The notes below the pieces were generated by a model. That model had not been told where the DNA came from, did no database searches, and was given only the letters and a program-made list of their open reading frames with translations. Source: UMGS755 sp045132895 (lineage in GTDB: Bacteria; Bacillota; Clostridia; UBA1381; UBA9506). Taken from it: DNA of 8,267 bases. The stretch lies in assembly GCA_045132895.1 (NCBI GenBank), contig JBGUTC010000057.1:1-8267 (forward strand), given 5' to 3'. A program made the translations under genes and the position numbers. The first letter of the stretch is position 1, and the number at the start of each line of letters is the position of its first letter. Positions 6,595 to 8,267 of this stretch are shown here, one piece after another.

Positions 6595-7260
6595 TTATTG
6601 ATAATTCTTAATCAAAGTAATTAAATCTGCCGGCTTTTCCGCCAACAGTTTTGCACCGCTTTCTATCAGAAGTTCCCTATCACGGTAGCCCCAAAGAACA
6701 CCGATGGGAATCATGCCGGCATTTACGCCGGTTTTAATATCAACGTCACTATCACCGATAAAGGCGATTTCGTCAGGAGATAAGCCCAAGGCTTCAGCAA
6801 TTGCAAGAGGGGCTGCAGGATCCGGCTTCCGGGGGATGCCGCTTCGTTCACCATACACCATCGCCGGGTGATAATCAGAAAACCAAAGGTCAACCAGGGC
6901 TTTCGTCGGTTCATCGGGTTTGTTGGACAAAACATTAATTGCTATCCCTTGTTCGTTTAAAAATTCCATAACGCTCAGAATACCTTCATAAGGCTTTGTT
7001 TCCACAGCGGATTTCGCACCGTAGATTTCCTTATAGTTTAAAAGGCAACGGTCAACAAGCGTATCGTCGCTTTGTACGGTTTCCGGCAAACATTTCTTTA
7101 CGTAATTCCGAGCACCGGTACCAATGGCAAGGCGATGATAATTTAAATCTTCGCGCTTTGGAAAACCTTGAACTTCAAGCATTTCATTCATGGCATTTGC
7201 CAGATCCGACAAGGTATATAAAATGGTGCCGTCCAAGTCAAAAATAACTGCTTTTATCAA
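6595..7260 (-). CDS. HAD-superfamily phosphatase, phosphoglycolate phosphatase-like (Gph/PpaX type)
   Basis: This is a 221-residue cytoplasmic hydrolase of HAD subfamily IA. Motif I is DLDGT with the nucleophile Asp8 and acid/base Asp10. Motif II is LSNK with Ser112. Motif III is Lys145 in RKPDP. Motif IV is GDSDVD with Asp170 and Asp174. A helical cap lies between motifs I and II (about residues 15-85). The catalytic set is complete, so it should be active on a small phosphomonoester; phosphoglycolate and pyrophosphate are both possible and the sequence does not decide. The start is TTG at 7260: AGGAGG (7268-7273) sits 7 bases upstream and motif I falls at its normal place, while the first in-frame ATG would remove motif I. 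The gene follows the DUF624 gene by 11 bases and its ribosome binding site overlaps that gene's stop. No functional link to gatCAB is evident. Confidence 0.93.
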   Translation of the reverse strand: MIKAVIFDLDGTILYTLSDLANAMNEMLEVQGFPKREDLNYHRLAIGTGARNYVKKCLPETVQSDDTLVDRCLLNYKEIYGAKSAVETKPYEGILSVMEFLNEQGIAINVLSNKPDEPTKALVDLWFSDYHPAMVYGERSGIPRKPDPAAPLAIAEALGLSPDEIAFIGDSDVDIKTGVNAGMIPIGVLWGYRDRELLIESGAKLLAEKPADLITLIKNYQ

Positions 7261-7267
7261 GAAACTT

Positions 7268-7273
7268 CCTCCT
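7268..7273 (-). promoter_or_regulatory. Ribosome binding site deciding the TTG start of the HAD phosphatase
   Basis: AGGAGG shares two bases with the TAG stop (7272-7274) of the DUF624 gene and is 7 bases from TTG at 7260. The overlap suggests that a terminating ribosome can restart on the next gene. Confidence 0.85.
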
Positions 7274-8099
7274 ACTTCACGTCTTCAAAAACCGATTCAT
7301 CATCCTCATTCTCAGTAGGGATCTGAGAAATCATATACTTATTCATAACATGCCAGGAATAATAATTCATGGTAAAGCCCGTCCAAGAAATCAAAACCAC
7401 TGCCATTAAAATCATCCAGACAAGAGGCGCAAACCAGATAAGCAGAAGGTGAATTGCACCGATAATAATCAGGAAAAACAGATTTTGCGGCAGTTTAGCC
7501 AAAGAAAACAGCCAGGCATTTTTGATGATGTCCTTCAGTTTCATATCAAAGGTAACAACCATAGGGTATGTATAAAAACTCATCGTTAAAAGAACAATTC
7601 CCAAAACGATGCCGACGCCCAGAACGATACCTGTCGGCAAGCCGGACTTTAAGTAAAACAGAAATGCCGTTACAAACAAATATGTCACGACGGTTGAGAG
7701 AATGCTCAGCACCAAGCCTTGCTTCCAGTTCTTCTTGGTATGTTCAAAAAAGTCAGAAACCAAAAAGGCATGTTCCTGTCTTGCCCAGTTTCGCAAAACA
7801 AAGGTCAGACCGGCAATAAAAGGCCCCATAAACATAAACGGAATAAAGGGAAGAATGGGAATCATAACGCCCTGCTGCGTAATCAGCGCATCCACAACCT
7901 CTTCCATGTTCATCAGATATGGAACCGAGAAGAAAACGGCCATACCGATAAAAATAATATTACATACAACAAACAATAGATTCAGCTTCACCAAATCCCA
8001 GAAGTGACGGGTAAACATATCAAAATAGTTTCTTCTTTCCGCCTCTTCTTTACTGATGCCTTTTCCAGGCTTCGTAAAGTTACCTCCAAATAAACCCAC
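7272..8099 (-). CDS. DUF624 (YesL-like) integral membrane protein
   Basis: This is a 275-residue membrane protein of unknown function. The N-terminus (GLFGGNFTKPGKGISKEEAERR, split here as GLFGGNFTKPGKG and ISKEEAERR) and the following FTRHFWDLVKLNLLF are typical of the DUF624/YesL family. Hydrophobic segments lie at about residues 39-58, 79-103, 129-150, 156-180, and a long stretch at about 206-242 that probably forms two helices. This gives around six membrane passes. The last 14 residues are acidic (ENEDDES...). YesL of Bacillus subtilis sits in a carbohydrate-use cluster, and many family members lie near sugar transporters, but none is nearby here. The start is GTG at 8099, with AAGGAGG (8108-8114) 8 bases upstream. 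The gene follows the partial gene at the right edge by 13 bases and precedes the HAD phosphatase by 11. The function is unknown. Confidence 0.87.
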   Translation of the reverse strand: MGLFGGNFTKPGKGISKEEAERRNYFDMFTRHFWDLVKLNLLFVVCNIIFIGMAVFFSVPYLMNMEEVVDALITQQGVMIPILPFIPFMFMGPFIAGLTFVLRNWARQEHAFLVSDFFEHTKKNWKQGLVLSILSTVVTYLFVTAFLFYLKSGLPTGIVLGVGIVLGIVLLTMSFYTYPMVVTFDMKLKDIIKNAWLFSLAKLPQNLFFLIIIGAIHLLLIWFAPLVWMILMAVVLISWTGFTMNYYSWHVMNKYMISQIPTENEDDESVFEDVK

Positions 8100-8107
8100 T
8101 GTTATAT

Positions 8108-8114
8108 CCTCCTT
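8108..8114 (-). promoter_or_regulatory. Ribosome binding site deciding the GTG start of the DUF624 gene
   Basis: AAGGAGG on the minus strand includes the last two bases of the upstream TAA stop (8113-8115) and lies 8 bases before GTG at 8099. It is the third stop/ribosome-binding-site overlap in this gene row. Confidence 0.85.
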
Positions 8115-8265
8115 AGTTTCTTTCTTTTCTCAATAGCGAAAGCGGTGGCAGTTCTCTGCCGAAATTCATGCGAAGAGTCTGCTGCGCGTGCGGCGCGCTT
8201 TCTATCGCAGTACCGTCACCATCCCGCAAGTCATCCGCCTTAAAATACAGGGTATCTGTAAAAGG
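8113..8265 (-). CDS. C-terminal 50 residues of a gene cut by the window edge, possibly a U32-family peptidase
   Basis: The minus-strand frame is open from the right edge to TAA at 8113-8115, giving 50 residues that begin PFTDTLYFKADDLRDG. The other two minus frames meet stops within this stretch. The segment TAIESAPHAQQTLRM followed by a LLRKE ending resembles the C-terminal tail of collagenase-like U32 peptidases in Bacillota, which often carry an ESAPHPQ-like motif and end with LLR or ILR. That match is from memory and the catalytic part is outside the window, so the family is tentative. That a gene ends here is well supported: the stop overlaps a perfect ribosome binding site for the DUF624 gene, as at two other junctions in the window. 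Confidence 0.6.
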   Translation of the reverse strand, partial: PFTDTLYFKADDLRDGDGTAIESAPHAQQTLRMNFGRELPPLSLLRKERN

Positions 8266-8267
8266 AA

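Noticed and set aside
6589..6615. Possible promoter before gatC (TTGATT, 15 bases, TACAGA) in an AT-rich stretch
   Set aside because: The spacing is short and the -10 is poor, so it is not distinguishable from AT-rich background.
1..8267. CRISPR array, tRNA/rRNA genes, insertion sequence, attachment site or prophage
   Set aside because: No spaced direct repeats, cloverleaf-like segments, transposase or terminal repeats were seen; all the DNA is accounted for by tightly packed housekeeping genes.

Overview
The window is an ordinary bacterial housekeeping region with every gene on the minus strand, read from high to low coordinates. Gene content points to the Bacillota, most likely Clostridia: a GatCAB amidotransferase in the order gatC-gatA-gatB, a SpoVB-type flippase, a DUF624 (YesL-like) membrane protein, strong AGGAGG ribosome binding sites and frequent TTG/GTG starts. 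Base composition is moderate. This assignment is inference; no species marker is present.

Layout in transcription order: the tail of an unrecognised or possibly U32-peptidase gene (8113-8265, cut by the right edge); a DUF624 membrane protein (7272-8099); a HAD-family phosphatase (6595-7260); gatC (6274-6561); gatA (4804-6252); gatB (3358-4785); a small cysteine-cluster protein of the YkgJ type (2867-3361); mnmE (1491-2852); and a SpoVB/MurJ-like flippase (1-1428, C-terminus cut by the left edge). Gaps between genes are 13, 11, 33, 21, 18, -4, 14 and 62 bases. There is no gene-free stretch over 300 bases and no clear promoter, so the genes probably form one long transcription unit that starts to the right of the window and continues to the left.

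The centre of the unit is tRNA biology. GatCAB converts Glu-tRNA(Gln) to Gln-tRNA(Gln) (and, where needed, Asp-tRNA(Asn) to Asn-tRNA(Asn)). MnmE, with MnmG encoded elsewhere, modifies U34 of a tRNA set that includes tRNA(Gln). The cysteine-cluster protein between them is translationally coupled to gatB through an ATGA overlap and has no good ribosome binding site of its own. The flanking genes (DUF624, HAD phosphatase, flippase) have no evident functional link to this core.

No new defence, mobile or biosynthetic system was found. The most noticeable unexplained structure is in the YkgJ-type gene: a nearly perfect 14-bp hairpin at 3195-3225 and a 10-bp hairpin with a flanking T-run at 2907-2933, just before mnmE. 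A third inverted repeat (1441-1460) touches the ribosome binding site of the flippase gene.
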